Made by a program: the position numbers and the translations under genes. Source: Barrientosiimonas humi (GTDB lineage: Bacteria; Actinomycetota; Actinomycetes; Actinomycetales; Dermatophilaceae). From it: a stretch of 64,000 bases of DNA. Below the pieces are notes generated by a model. That model saw nothing but the letters and a program-made list of their open reading frames with translations. It did no database searches and was not told the DNA's origin. Shown here one piece after another: positions 7,464 through 17,359 of this stretch; position 1 is the stretch's first letter, and every line of letters starts with the position of its first letter. The stretch is from positions 744,001 to 808,000 of the forward strand of contig NZ_VFOK01000001.1 of the NCBI RefSeq assembly GCF_006716095.1, in the 5' to 3' direction.

Positions 7464-9179
7464 GTGACCGACCACCCCGACACTGCGCCCCTGGTGGACG
7501 CGGTCCGACAGCTGCGGGGGGCGGTTGCCGCGAGCTCGCTGCCGCTCCCGGTCGAGCAGGTCTCGGCCGAACGCACCAACCGCGTCGAGCTGCTCAACCA
7601 GCTCGACGACTACGTCCTCCCGCGCCTCACCTCCATCGACGCCCCGCTGCTGTGCGTGGTCGGCGGCTCGACCGGAGCCGGCAAGTCGACGCTGGTCAAC
7701 TCCCTCGTCGGCGACGTCGTCAGCCGCTCCGGCGTGCTGCGCCCGACCACCCGCGCGTCGGTGCTGATCCACAACCCCGACGACACCCGGTGGTTCGCCG
7801 ACCAGCGCGTGCTGCCCGGCCTGGCCCGCCTCACCGGCGCGCCCACGCAGCAGGACGACCCGGGCCAGCTGCGCCTGGTCGCCTCGCGCAACATCCCGCC
7901 GGGCCTGGCGCTGCTCGACGCCCCCGACATCGACTCGGTCGTCGAGGCCAACCGCGACCTCGCGCGGCAGCTGCTCGCGGCGGCCGACCTGTGGCTGTTC
8001 GTCACCACCGCGACCCGTTATGCCGACGCCGTGCCGTGGGGTCTGCTGCAGCAGGCCACCGAGCGCGGCACCTCGGTCGCGGTCGTGCTCAACCGGGTGC
8101 CGGTCGACGCGATGGAAGAGGTGCGCGCCGACCTCGCGGGCATGCTGATGCAGCAGGGCCTCGGCCAGTCGCCCGTCTTCGCGGTGCTCGAGAGCCGGCT
8201 GTCCGAGCAGGGGCTGCTGCCCGCCGCTGAGGTCGAGCGGATGCGCAGCTGGCTGAGCTCGCTGGCCGCCGACTCCCGCGCCCGCTCGATCGTCATCCGC
8301 CGCACGCTCGACGGCGCCCTCGACTCCCTCACCGGCCGCGCCTCCGCGCTCGCCGGCGCCGTCACGGCGCAGGAGATGGCCGCCCAGGCGCTCGCCCAGG
8401 CCGCCCACGAGCCGTACGTCCGCGCCCGCGGCGAGATCGAGGAGGGCATCAGCGACGGCTCGCTGCTGCGCGGCGAGGTGCTCGCCCGCTGGCAGGAGTT
8501 CGTCGGCACGGGCGAGTGGTTCCGCCAGCTCGACGAGGGCGTGAGCCGGGTGCGCGACAAGATCGCCTCCGTGCTGCGCGGCCGCGGACGCGCCGCGCCC
8601 GTCGAGGACCTCGGCGAGGCGCTGCACACCGGCGTCGCCGCCCTGATCGCCTCGCACGGCGAGTCGGCGGCGATGGGCGCCGCGCGCAACTGGCGCTCGC
8701 TGCCCGGCGGCAGCGAGCTGCTCGCCGACGACCGCTCGCTCGCTCAGGTGTCGCCGCAGTTCGACGAGCGCGTGCAGCGGCTCGTGCGCGAGTGGCAGGG
8801 CGACGTGCTCGAGATGGTGCGCAGCGAGGCCGGGGGGCGGCGGACCACCGCGCGGTTGCTGGCGTTCGGCATCAACGGCATCGGCGTGATGCTCATGCTC
8901 GTGGTGTTCTCGGCGACCGGCGGCATGCTGGCCGGCGCCGAGATCGGCGTCGCCGGCGGCTCGGCCATCGTGGCCCAGCGGGTCCTCGAGGCCGTCTTCG
9001 GCGACCAGGCGGTGCGCTCGCTCGCCGCCAAGGCGCGCGAGCTGCTGCTGCGCCGGGTCGACGAGGTGCTCGCCGACGAGCGCGCCCGCTACGACCAGGC
9101 GCTCGGCCGCGTCGAGCTCGACCCCGGCGCCGCCGAGCAGCTCGACCGTGCGATCTCCCAGCTGAAGGCCGTCCGATGA
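7464..9179 (+). CDS. Dynamin-like GTPase, first of a pair (DynA-like)
   Basis: Large P-loop GTPase (571 residues from GTG 7464) with Walker A GGSTGAGKST at residues 67-76, a switch region with conserved RPTTR, a DAPDIDS G3 segment and the FVTTATRYADAVPW block. The middle is a long helical stalk. A strongly hydrophobic stretch near residues 475-510 (FGINGIGVMLMLVVF onward) probably inserts in the membrane. The stop overlaps the next GTPase by 4 nt, so the two are co-translated. This matches, from family knowledge, the paired DynA/DynB dynamin-like proteins of Streptomyces that stabilise FtsZ rings at sporulation septa; a membrane-remodelling role is inferred. Start is uncertain: in-frame ATG 7452 and GTG 7422 exist. 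Such proteins are sometimes mislabelled ABC transporters. Confidence 0.82.
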   Translation: MTDHPDTAPLVDAVRQLRGAVAASSLPLPVEQVSAERTNRVELLNQLDDYVLPRLTSIDAPLLCVVGGSTGAGKSTLVNSLVGDVVSRSGVLRPTTRASVLIHNPDDTRWFADQRVLPGLARLTGAPTQQDDPGQLRLVASRNIPPGLALLDAPDIDSVVEANRDLARQLLAAADLWLFVTTATRYADAVPWGLLQQATERGTSVAVVLNRVPVDAMEEVRADLAGMLMQQGLGQSPVFAVLESRLSEQGLLPAAEVERMRSWLSSLAADSRARSIVIRRTLDGALDSLTGRASALAGAVTAQEMAAQALAQAAHEPYVRARGEIEEGISDGSLLRGEVLARWQEFVGTGEWFRQLDEGVSRVRDKIASVLRGRGRAAPVEDLGEALHTGVAALIASHGESAAMGAARNWRSLPGGSELLADDRSLAQVSPQFDERVQRLVREWQGDVLEMVRSEAGGRRTTARLLAFGINGIGVMLMLVVFSATGGMLAGAEIGVAGGSAIVAQRVLEAVFGDQAVRSLAAKARELLLRRVDEVLADERARYDQALGRVELDPGAAEQLDRAISQLKAVR

Positions 9180-10843
9180 AGCCCCTCGACAAGCTGCGCC
9201 GCCGCCAGGCGCTCCCGGCCGTCCCGCGCGAGGAGCTGCAGCGCCGCGGCGAGGCGCTGCGCACCGCGCTCGACACCGGCGGCCTGCACTTCCCGCCCGA
9301 GACGGCCGAGCGGGTCCGGGCGGTCGAGGCCAAGGTCGGGCAGCGTACGTCGCTGGCCGGCTCCCGCACGATCGCCGCCCTCGCGGGCGCGACCGGCAGC
9401 GGCAAGTCCAGCCTGTTCAACTACCTCGTCGGCGAGCCCGTGTCGCGCATCGGCGCCCGGCGCCCCACGACGTCGGCCACCAGCGCCGCGATCTGGGGCG
9501 AGGAGCCCAGCGCCGAGGTGCTCGACTGGCTGCAGGTCGACGCGCGCCACCACGTGTCCGACCGGCTCCCGCAGGCCGACGTGCTCGACGGCCTGGTGCT
9601 GCTCGACCTGCCCGACTTCGACTCCCGGGTCACCGCGCACCGCGCCGAGGCCGACCGGGTGCTGCGCCTGGTCGACGTCTTCGTCTGGGTCACCGACCCG
9701 CAGAAGTACGCCGACGCGATCCTGCACGACGAGTACGTCCGCGAGATGGCCTCGCACGCCGGCGTGACCATCGCGGTGATGAACCAGATCGACCGGCTCA
9801 GCGAGGCCGACGCCCAGGCCACCATCGAGGACCTCACCCGTCTGTTCGGGCGCGACGGGCTCACCGACGTGCGCGTGATCGGGACGTCCGTGGTCACCCA
9901 CCAGGGGCTCGACGAGCTGGTCGCGGCGCTCGGCGAGGTGGTGCAGTCGCGCAACGCGGCCGAGCACCGACTCCTCGGCGACCTGCGCGAGCAGGCACGC
10001 GCGCTGCGCGCCCAGGTCGGTGACAGCGAGCCGCGGCTGCCGAAGAAGGTCGACGGCGAGCTGGTCGTCGCGCTCGAGAAGGCCGCCGGGGTGCCGGTCG
10101 TGCTCGACGCCGTCGAGCGCGACTACCGCCGGCACGCGGTCGAGGCGACCGGGTGGCCGTTCACCCGGTGGACCACCAAGCTGCGGCCCGCGCCGCTGCG
10201 CCGGCTCGGGCTGCAGGAGCTGATGCGCGACGAGGACATCCAGGGGATGAGCCGCTCGCAGGCCCGCGCCGCGACCGGACGCTCGTCGCTGCCGGCCCCG
10301 TCACCCGCCGCGCGCGCGGCGGTGGAGGTCACGACCCGGCGGCTGGGGGAGCGGGCCAGCGAGGGCCTGCCGCCGTCGTGGGCCGCCTCGGTGCAGGACG
10401 CCGCGACCCCCGACGATCGCTCGATGGTCGACGCGCTCGACCAGGCCGTCACCTCGACGCCGCTGGAGAGCAAGCGGCCCGCGTGGTGGGGCCTCGTCGG
10501 CTTCCTGCAGTGGGTGCTCGCCGCCGTCGCGGTCGCCGGCCTGGCCTGGCTGCTGCTGCTCATGGTGCTCGGCTGGGCCCAGATCGACGTGGGGGCTCCC
10601 ACCTGGGGCCCGCTGCCGATCCCGCTGCTGATGCTGGTCGGCGGGCTGCTGCTCGGGGTCACCCTCGCCGCGCTGTCGCGGTGGTTGGCCGCCCGAGCGG
10701 CCCGCCGCCGCCGCCAGGCCCTGGCCAAGGAGCTGCGCGACAAGGTCTCCGGCGTCGCCCGCTCGCACATCCTGGCCCCGGTCGACGACGTGCTCGCCCG
10801 CCACGCGCGTACCCGCGAGGCGCTCGACACCGCCGCCGCCTGA
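9176..10843 (+). CDS. Dynamin-like GTPase, second of a pair (DynB-like)
   Basis: 555-residue P-loop GTPase: Walker A GATGSGKSS at 71-79, RRPTTSATSA switch, LLDLPDFDSR G3 segment, and NQID in the G4 position. Two adjacent hydrophobic segments near residues 440-500 (GFLQWVLAAVAVAGLAWLLLLMVL and PLLMLVGGLLLGVTLAAL) form a membrane hairpin, followed by a basic helical end (ARRRRQALAKELRDK). The ATG overlaps the stop of the upstream GTPase (ATGA), so the pair probably forms one hetero-oligomeric complex. The two-span layout resembles Streptomyces DynB, known to anchor DynA at the septum; that assignment is by analogy. Confidence 0.82.
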   Translation: MKPLDKLRRRQALPAVPREELQRRGEALRTALDTGGLHFPPETAERVRAVEAKVGQRTSLAGSRTIAALAGATGSGKSSLFNYLVGEPVSRIGARRPTTSATSAAIWGEEPSAEVLDWLQVDARHHVSDRLPQADVLDGLVLLDLPDFDSRVTAHRAEADRVLRLVDVFVWVTDPQKYADAILHDEYVREMASHAGVTIAVMNQIDRLSEADAQATIEDLTRLFGRDGLTDVRVIGTSVVTHQGLDELVAALGEVVQSRNAAEHRLLGDLREQARALRAQVGDSEPRLPKKVDGELVVALEKAAGVPVVLDAVERDYRRHAVEATGWPFTRWTTKLRPAPLRRLGLQELMRDEDIQGMSRSQARAATGRSSLPAPSPAARAAVEVTTRRLGERASEGLPPSWAASVQDAATPDDRSMVDALDQAVTSTPLESKRPAWWGLVGFLQWVLAAVAVAGLAWLLLLMVLGWAQIDVGAPTWGPLPIPLLMLVGGLLLGVTLAALSRWLAARAARRRRQALAKELRDKVSGVARSHILAPVDDVLARHARTREALDTAAA

Positions 10844-10891
10844 CCCGCCCCTGACGCGCCACCGGGTGGATACCGACCCGCCCTGCCCGCT

Positions 10892-11074
10892 GTCGTACGC
10901 CCCGATGTCGGGGGTTGTGACCTGGGATCGCGGCAGCGGGCCGTCACCAGCGCCGATATCGGGGGTTGTGACGTGAGGTGGGTGCGGCGGGCTGTCACAA
11001 GCGCCGATATCGGGGGTTGTGACGTGGGGTTGGTGCGGCGGGCTGTCACCAGCGCCGATGCCGGGGGTTGTGAC
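10892..11074. repeat. Four 30-bp palindromes spaced exactly 51 bp apart
   Basis: Copies at 10892-10921, 10943-10972, 10994-11023 and 11045-11074 share the right half GATATCGGGGGTTGTGAC (ATGTC or ATGCC variants at the ends). The two central copies are near-palindromes with outer arms GTCACAA/TTGTGAC and a CCGATATCGG core; 13 of 15 pairs match in copy 3. The spacer between copies (about 21 bp, GTGAGGTGGGTGCGGCGGGCT-like) is also similar, so this is a 51-bp tandem repeat. It fills the 379-bp gap between the GTPase pair and ssb. No convincing gene lies in this gap. Confidence 0.85.
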
Positions 11075-11222
11075 GTACGGACGTCGGTCGTGCACAGGCA
11101 TGTCGAGCGGCCGGGCGGGATCCACAGGTCGTCCTGCGGGTCTCGCGGCCGGGGTCGCGGTCCGGCGAACCTGGGGCCCGACCCGGCTCATCCGGAGCCG
11201 CGGACCTCGAAGGCGGGCAGAC

Positions 11223-11783
11223 ATGGCCAACAACAACAAGACGTACGTCACGATCCACGGCAACCTCGTGGCCGACCCCGAGCTGCGCACGACGCGCGAC
11301 GGGGCGACCTACACGACCTTCCGCGTGGCGGTGACCTCACGCCAGTTCCTGCGCGAGGAGAACCAGTTCGTCGACGCCGAGACCAGCTACTACTCGGTGA
11401 CGGCGTTCGGGGCCCTGGCGGTCAACGTGCTCAACTGCGCGAAGAAGGGGCAGCCGGTGATCGTGCACGCGGCGCAGACCATCAACGAGTGGCAGACCCG
11501 TGAGGGCGAGACCCGGCACGAGGTGCGGCTGACGGCTGAGCACATGGGGCACAGCCTGCGACTCGGGCGCAGCGAGTTCCGCAAGGACACCCGGCCGATC
11601 CTCGACGCCGTGGCGGCGCAGCAGCCGCAGGTCGACGACCGCCCGGCGGAGGCGTACGACCGGTCCGAGGGCGACGACACGGTCGCCTCGTCCGGGCCGC
11701 TGGTGCCGCCGGACGAGCACGACGCCCCCGACGAGGAGCCGGCGCCCGAGCGGGCCTACGAGGTGGTCAGCGCCTCCAGCTGA
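11223..11783 (+). CDS. ssb: Single-stranded DNA-binding protein, tail-less paralogue
   Basis: 186 residues. The N-terminal ~110 form an SSB OB-fold (TYVTIHGNLVADPELR, YYSVTAFGALAVNVLNCAKKGQPV, TREGETRHEVRLTAEHMGHSLR). The C-terminal ~70 are disordered and acidic/proline-rich and end in YEVVSASS. The canonical DDDxPF tip that recruits repair and replication proteins is missing, so this is probably an accessory SSB like the SsbB of mycobacteria (Rv2478c, from memory) rather than the replicative one. It precedes ettA by 76 bp, a pairing also found in mycobacteria. No strong Shine-Dalgarno is evident. Confidence 0.9.
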   Translation: MANNNKTYVTIHGNLVADPELRTTRDGATYTTFRVAVTSRQFLREENQFVDAETSYYSVTAFGALAVNVLNCAKKGQPVIVHAAQTINEWQTREGETRHEVRLTAEHMGHSLRLGRSEFRKDTRPILDAVAAQQPQVDDRPAEAYDRSEGDDTVASSGPLVPPDEHDAPDEEPAPERAYEVVSASS

Positions 11784-11847
11784 GGGCGGCGCCCGCGCCG
11801 GGCGGCGGGTGGGGCGGCTCGATTCGTGGGCAGGCCCGCCGCCCCGT

Positions 11848-11853
11848 TAGCCT
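11848..11853 (+). promoter_or_regulatory. Candidate leaderless -10 for ettA
   Basis: TAGCCT ends 6 nt before the ettA ATG, leaving no room for an RBS; transcription would begin at or next to the start codon. Confidence 0.5.
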
Positions 11854-11859
11854 GCGGCC

Positions 11860-13542
<1,683 letters not shown>

Positions 13543-13578
13543 GCGGGACCGGGCCGCTCGGCTCGGAGCAGCACCGTC

Positions 13579-13611
13579 GGAGCGGGCGTGGCCTCAGGCC
13601 GCGCCCGCTCC
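13579..13611 (+). terminator. Terminator after ettA
   Basis: 15-bp stem (13579-13593 with 13597-13611) and a 3-nt loop. The one T-G pair is a wobble on the plus strand but A-C on the minus strand, so it suits ettA. The loop is the stop codon of the convergent glycosyltransferase gene. Confidence 0.75.
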
Positions 13612-14637
13612 GCGTTCGCTCGGCATCGAGTCGTGGTCGCCGGCGCGGTGCAGCGGCGAGCCGGCGGCCCCGTCGACGGTCTTGCCGTTGACGGGGGAGG
13701 CGTCGGCGCCGTTCTCGCTCGGCATGGAGCGCAGGCCGCCGGGGATCTGCATGAGGCAGCGCACGGCCTCGCGGGCCTGCGTGCGCGCGGCCGGCCAGCT
13801 GCCCCGGCGGGCCAGCTGGGCCGAGGTGCGGGTGGCGTACACGCTGGAGTAGACCAGCGCGCGCCGGATCGTGCTCGCACGCCGGTCGGCCGGGATGTAC
13901 TGACTGATCAGCTTGATCGCGGTGACCCGCTCACGGATGTTGTCGCCGGTCTTCACCCGCGCCGCGGTGTCGGACGCCGCGTGCCGCCGGTATGCGGCCA
14001 GCACCTCGTCGACGAAGACGATCGGCCCGTTGGCGGCGAGCCGGGTCCAGGCCTCCCAGTCGGCGGCGTGCGGCAGGTCGGTGCGGAAGCCGCCGAACTC
14101 GGCGTAGGCGCCGGAGCGCACGACGATGCTGGGGGCGCGCACCCGGTTGGACACCGCGAACGACTCCAGCGCCTGCGGCCACACGCCCGTGCCGTGCCGG
14201 TATCGCCGGGAGGTGCCGTGCGGGGAGCTGTCGCCGTCGATGTACTGGGTGCGGCACATGGCGCCGAGGGCCGGGGTGTCGGCCAGCGCGGCCTCCATCG
14301 CCTCGTAGAAGCCGGGCAGCACCAGGTCGTCGCCGTGCAGGATGTGCACCAGCTCGCCGTCGGCCAGCTCGAGGCAACGGTTGAAGGTGCCGATCGCGCC
14401 CAGCCGCGAGGGGTTGGGGGAGTAGCGGACCTGCTCGTGACCGAGCGCCCGGACGACCGACTCGGGGTCGTCGGTGGAGCCGTCGTCGACGACCACGATC
14501 TCGGCGTCGGGGCGGGCGCCGAGCTGGGAGACCACCTCGGGCAGGGTCTCGGCGAGATAGTCGGCGCAGTTGTGGGCGGGGATCATCACCGACCACCGCT
14601 TCGTGGGCTGAGCGGTCACGGTCGACTGGTCGGTCAT
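13594..14637 (-). CDS. Family 2 glycosyltransferase
   Basis: Cytosolic GT-A fold enzyme of 347 residues that transfers a sugar from a nucleotide donor; acceptor unknown. Visible: the N-terminal strand SVMIPAHNCADYL, the donor-binding VVVDDGSTD, and the metal-binding LHGDDLVLPGFYEAM in place of the usual DxD. A PHAADWEAWTRL segment supplies the likely catalytic acid region. The C-terminus is low-complexity with two copies of SMPSExGA. The ATG at 14637 (MTDQSTVTAQ) follows AAGGAGGGG about 10 nt upstream; the open frame runs further but without support. It is divergent from glf, which suggests a role in a galactofuranose-containing glycan. Confidence 0.88.
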   Translation of the reverse strand: MTDQSTVTAQPTKRWSVMIPAHNCADYLAETLPEVVSQLGARPDAEIVVVDDGSTDDPESVVRALGHEQVRYSPNPSRLGAIGTFNRCLELADGELVHILHGDDLVLPGFYEAMEAALADTPALGAMCRTQYIDGDSSPHGTSRRYRHGTGVWPQALESFAVSNRVRAPSIVVRSGAYAEFGGFRTDLPHAADWEAWTRLAANGPIVFVDEVLAAYRRHAASDTAARVKTGDNIRERVTAIKLISQYIPADRRASTIRRALVYSSVYATRTSAQLARRGSWPAARTQAREAVRCLMQIPGGLRSMPSENGADASPVNGKTVDGAAGSPLHRAGDHDSMPSERGAGAA

Positions 14638-14774
14638 GAGCTCTGGTCCCCTCCTTCGCGCCGGCCGCTGGGCCGCTGCGCACCTTCCCCACTCGGCATC
14701 GGATCTGGACGGGCCGTGCGGGGCCCCTCCAAGGGTGACATGCCGCCCTCTGGGTGCGCGACTCGGCTCGCGAC

Positions 14775-14780
14775 TAAGGT
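14775..14780 (+). promoter_or_regulatory. Candidate -10 for glf
   Basis: TAAGGT lies about 45 nt before the glf ATG, which also has GGGGAG (14814-14819) as an RBS, so this transcript would have a short leader. No obvious -35. The 187-bp gap to the divergent glycosyltransferase contains nothing else recognised. Confidence 0.35.
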
Positions 14781-14824
14781 AGCCGCGTCCAGTCCGCACC
14801 GACCCGCAGAATCGGGGAGATCGA

Positions 14825-15964
14825 ATGAAGTTCGGGATCGCCGGCGCCGGCTTCTCCGGCGCCGTCCTTGCTCGGGAGCTCGCCGAGGCGGGGCACAGCG
14901 CCGTCGTCTACGACAGCCGTGACCACATCGCCGGGAACTGCCACACCGAGCGCGACCCCGACACCGGGATCATGATCCACCGCTACGGCCCGCACATCTT
15001 CCACACGGGCAACGAGCGGGTGTGGGACTACGTCAACGGCTTCGGCACGATGCAGCCGTACAACCACCGGGTGCGCAGCACCGTGGGCGGGCGGGTCTAC
15101 CTGCTGCCGGTCAACCTGCTGACGATCAACCAGCTGTTCGGCACCACCCTGAACCCGGCCGAGGCCAAGGAGTTCATCGCCGAGCAGGCCGACGACAGCA
15201 TCGACGAGCCGCGCAACTTCGAGGAGCAGGCCCTGAAGATGATGGGCCGGCGTCTCTACGAGGCGTTCTTCGAGGGCTACACCCGCAAGCAGTGGGGCCT
15301 GCCGCCCACCCAGATCCCCGCGTCGGTGCTCAAGCGGCTGCCGCTGCGCTTCAACTACGACGACTCCTACTTCAACCACCCCTACCAGGCGATCCCGCGC
15401 GACGGCTACACCGCGATCGTCGCCAACATCCTCGACCACCCCGCGATCGAGGTCCGGCTCAGCACGCCGTACACCCCGGCCGAGCACGACGACTACGACC
15501 ACTCGATCTGGACCGGCCCGCTGGACGCCTGGTTCGACTACCGCCACGGCCGCCTCGGCTACCGCACCCTCGACTTCGAGGAGATCCGCGCCGAGGGCGA
15601 CTTCCAGGGCTGCTCGGTGATGAACTACGGCGACCTGGACGTGCCGTTCACCCGGATCAGCGAGCACAAGCACTTCGCGCCGTGGGAGGAGCACGAGGGC
15701 ACCGTCGCCTTCCGCGAGTTCTCCCGCCTCGCGGAGGAGGACGACATCCCCTACTACCCGATCCGGCTCGCCGACGACCGCACCCTGCTGGACCAGTACC
15801 TCCAGGCGGCGGCCGAGGAGCCGCGGGTCACCTTCGCCGGCCGGCTCGGCACCTACCGCTACATGGACATGGACGTCACGATCGCCGAGGCGCTGTCCGC
15901 GGCCGACCAGATCAAGTCGGCCATCGCGGGCGGCGAGAAGATCCCGGCGCTGTTCAACAACTGA
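14825..15964 (+). CDS. glf: UDP-galactopyranose mutase
   Basis: FAD enzyme of 379 residues that interconverts UDP-galactopyranose and UDP-galactofuranose in the cytosol. The Rossmann motif GAGFSGAVLARELAE is at the N-terminus. Conserved features include HIAGNCHTE, YGPHIFHT, the YTRKQWG segment, RFNYDDSYF, and the WTGPLDAWFDY substrate-binding lid; RADDRTLLDQY-like and TFAGRLGTYRYMDMD regions close the fold. Length and motifs are typical of bacterial Glf. A good RBS sits 5 nt before the ATG. With four GT2 genes around it, it points to a galactofuranose-containing surface polymer; no mycolyl-arabinogalactan genes are seen here. Confidence 0.96.
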   Translation: MKFGIAGAGFSGAVLARELAEAGHSAVVYDSRDHIAGNCHTERDPDTGIMIHRYGPHIFHTGNERVWDYVNGFGTMQPYNHRVRSTVGGRVYLLPVNLLTINQLFGTTLNPAEAKEFIAEQADDSIDEPRNFEEQALKMMGRRLYEAFFEGYTRKQWGLPPTQIPASVLKRLPLRFNYDDSYFNHPYQAIPRDGYTAIVANILDHPAIEVRLSTPYTPAEHDDYDHSIWTGPLDAWFDYRHGRLGYRTLDFEEIRAEGDFQGCSVMNYGDLDVPFTRISEHKHFAPWEEHEGTVAFREFSRLAEEDDIPYYPIRLADDRTLLDQYLQAAAEEPRVTFAGRLGTYRYMDMDVTIAEALSAADQIKSAIAGGEKIPALFNN

Positions 15965-15980
15965 CGCCCCCGCGCAGACG

Positions 15981-16017
15981 ACGTACGCCCTGGCGGGCTG
16001 CCCGCCAGGGCGTACGT
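15981..16017. terminator. Bidirectional terminator between glf and the convergent glycosyltransferase
   Basis: Perfect 17-bp inverted repeat (15981-15997 and 16001-16017) with a 3-nt loop. It lies 17 nt after glf and about 45 nt from the stop of the convergent gene. Confidence 0.8.
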
Positions 16018-16038
16018 GCGTCGTGGGGCGAGCACGCC

Positions 16039-16059
16039 CGCGCCGGCTCCGCCGGCGCG
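16039..16059 (-). terminator. Second hairpin beside the glycosyltransferase stop
   Basis: 9-bp perfect stem CGCGCCGGC/GCCGGCGCG with a 3-nt loop, starting 3 nt past the stop codon of the minus-strand gene. Probably its own intrinsic terminator. Confidence 0.55.
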
Positions 16060-16061
16060 GC

Positions 16062-17333
16062 TCAGTCGCGCTCGTCGCGCCCGGATCGCTGCTGCGACGC
16101 CTCGATGCGCGCGAGGCGCTGGTCGATCTGGTCCAGCTGCTGCTGCAGGATCGCGAGGCCGAACATCAGGTCCGCGTTGCTCTCGGTCGAGCGCCAGCTG
16201 AGCGGCCGAAGCTGCGACAGCCGGGTGCTGTCGCGCATCCGGTTGCGGGCGTAGTTGCGGGTGAGCTCGGCGGTCTTGCGCACGCCGGAGTAGCGCAGGT
16301 GGTGCACCGCGACCAGCGCCGGGTTGTTGGTCGCCGGGCGGCCGCCGATGACCAGCTCGTAGCGCGCGTAGTTCTGCTTGGCGATCGCGGTGGACAGGCG
16401 GCGGGCGTACTCGCCCTTGTTGCCCTCGTTGAGCGCCTGGATGATCAGCGGCAGGGTGTACTGGGCGAAGATCGGCTGCACGGTCTCGTACAGCGTCTTG
16501 CGCAGGTTCTGCGGGGTGCGCCGGGAGATCCACTCCAGCTGCGAGATGACCCACGACAGCAGCGTCGTCTGGTAGGTCTCCAGCAGCCCGCGGCTCTCCA
16601 GCCAGGCGTGGATCGTGTCGTGGTGGGCGAAGATCTTGAACAGCCGCTCGTCGGCGGTCGCCATCGTCTGACCGGCGCGCGCGACGCGGTGGTAGCACAG
16701 CACCTCGGGGACGATCGCGATCGACCCGGCGCTCACCAGCGAGAACCAGTGGAACGGGTTGTCCTCGTAGAAGTAGTCGCCCACCGGGAAGCGAATCCCG
16801 TTGTCCTCCAGCAGAGAACGGCGGTAGAGCTTGCGCCACGGCACGGCGATGAAGCGCAGGAACGTCTTGGTGCCCTCGGGGTCGAGCCGGTGCAGGCCGG
16901 GGCTCACCGAGTCCCAGCGGCGGGCGTCGGCCGGCTCCTTCGGCTGACCGGTGGCGTCGTCGACCTCGGAGTACTTGCACATCGACAGGTCGGCACCGGT
17001 GTCGGCGGCCGCGCGCAGCAGCTTCTCGAACATGTCGGGCTCGGCCCAGTCGTCGCCGTCGACGAAGCCGACCCACTCGCCGCGGGCGCGCTCGAGGCCG
17101 GCGTTGGCCGCGGTGGCCACGCCGCCGGGGCTGTTCTCCCCGAGCAGGACGGGGATGAATCGGCTGTCGCGGTCGGCGTACGCCTGGATCTTCTCGGGGG
17201 TGCTGTCGGACGAGCCGTCGTCGACGACCAGCGCCTCGAAGTCGGTGATCGTCTGGGCGGCGACGCTGTCGAGGCACTGCTCGATGTAGCTCTCGATGTT
17301 GTACGCCGTGACGATGATGCTGAGCTGGGGCAT
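16062..17333 (-). CDS. Family 2 glycosyltransferase (CDP-glycerol/teichoic-type GT2)
   Basis: 423-residue GT-A glycosyltransferase. N-terminal LSIIVTAYNIESYIEQCLDSV, then VVDDGSSDSTPEK, a GWVGFVDGDDWAEPDMFEKL acidic metal site, and VPWRKLYRRSLLEDNGI with the DNPFHWF region that often holds the catalytic acid. The C-terminal third is helical, and the last ~25 residues (AILQQQLDQIDQRLARIE) look like a short coiled coil, possibly for oligomerisation. The sequence resembles GT2 enzymes of wall-polymer clusters, but donor and acceptor are unknown. It lies 26 bp downstream of another GT2 on the same strand, so the two probably form an operon. Confidence 0.88.
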   Translation of the reverse strand: MPQLSIIVTAYNIESYIEQCLDSVAAQTITDFEALVVDDGSSDSTPEKIQAYADRDSRFIPVLLGENSPGGVATAANAGLERARGEWVGFVDGDDWAEPDMFEKLLRAAADTGADLSMCKYSEVDDATGQPKEPADARRWDSVSPGLHRLDPEGTKTFLRFIAVPWRKLYRRSLLEDNGIRFPVGDYFYEDNPFHWFSLVSAGSIAIVPEVLCYHRVARAGQTMATADERLFKIFAHHDTIHAWLESRGLLETYQTTLLSWVISQLEWISRRTPQNLRKTLYETVQPIFAQYTLPLIIQALNEGNKGEYARRLSTAIAKQNYARYELVIGGRPATNNPALVAVHHLRYSGVRKTAELTRNYARNRMRDSTRLSQLRPLSWRSTESNADLMFGLAILQQQLDQIDQRLARIEASQQRSGRDERD

Positions 17334-17359
17334 GGTTCCTCGTTCTGAGTTCGTTCTCG

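Noticed and set aside
10892-11074. Possible CRISPR array or coding repeat
   Set aside because: The 21-bp inter-copy segments are also similar to each other, so they are not spacers; the 51-bp period keeps frames open by chance only.
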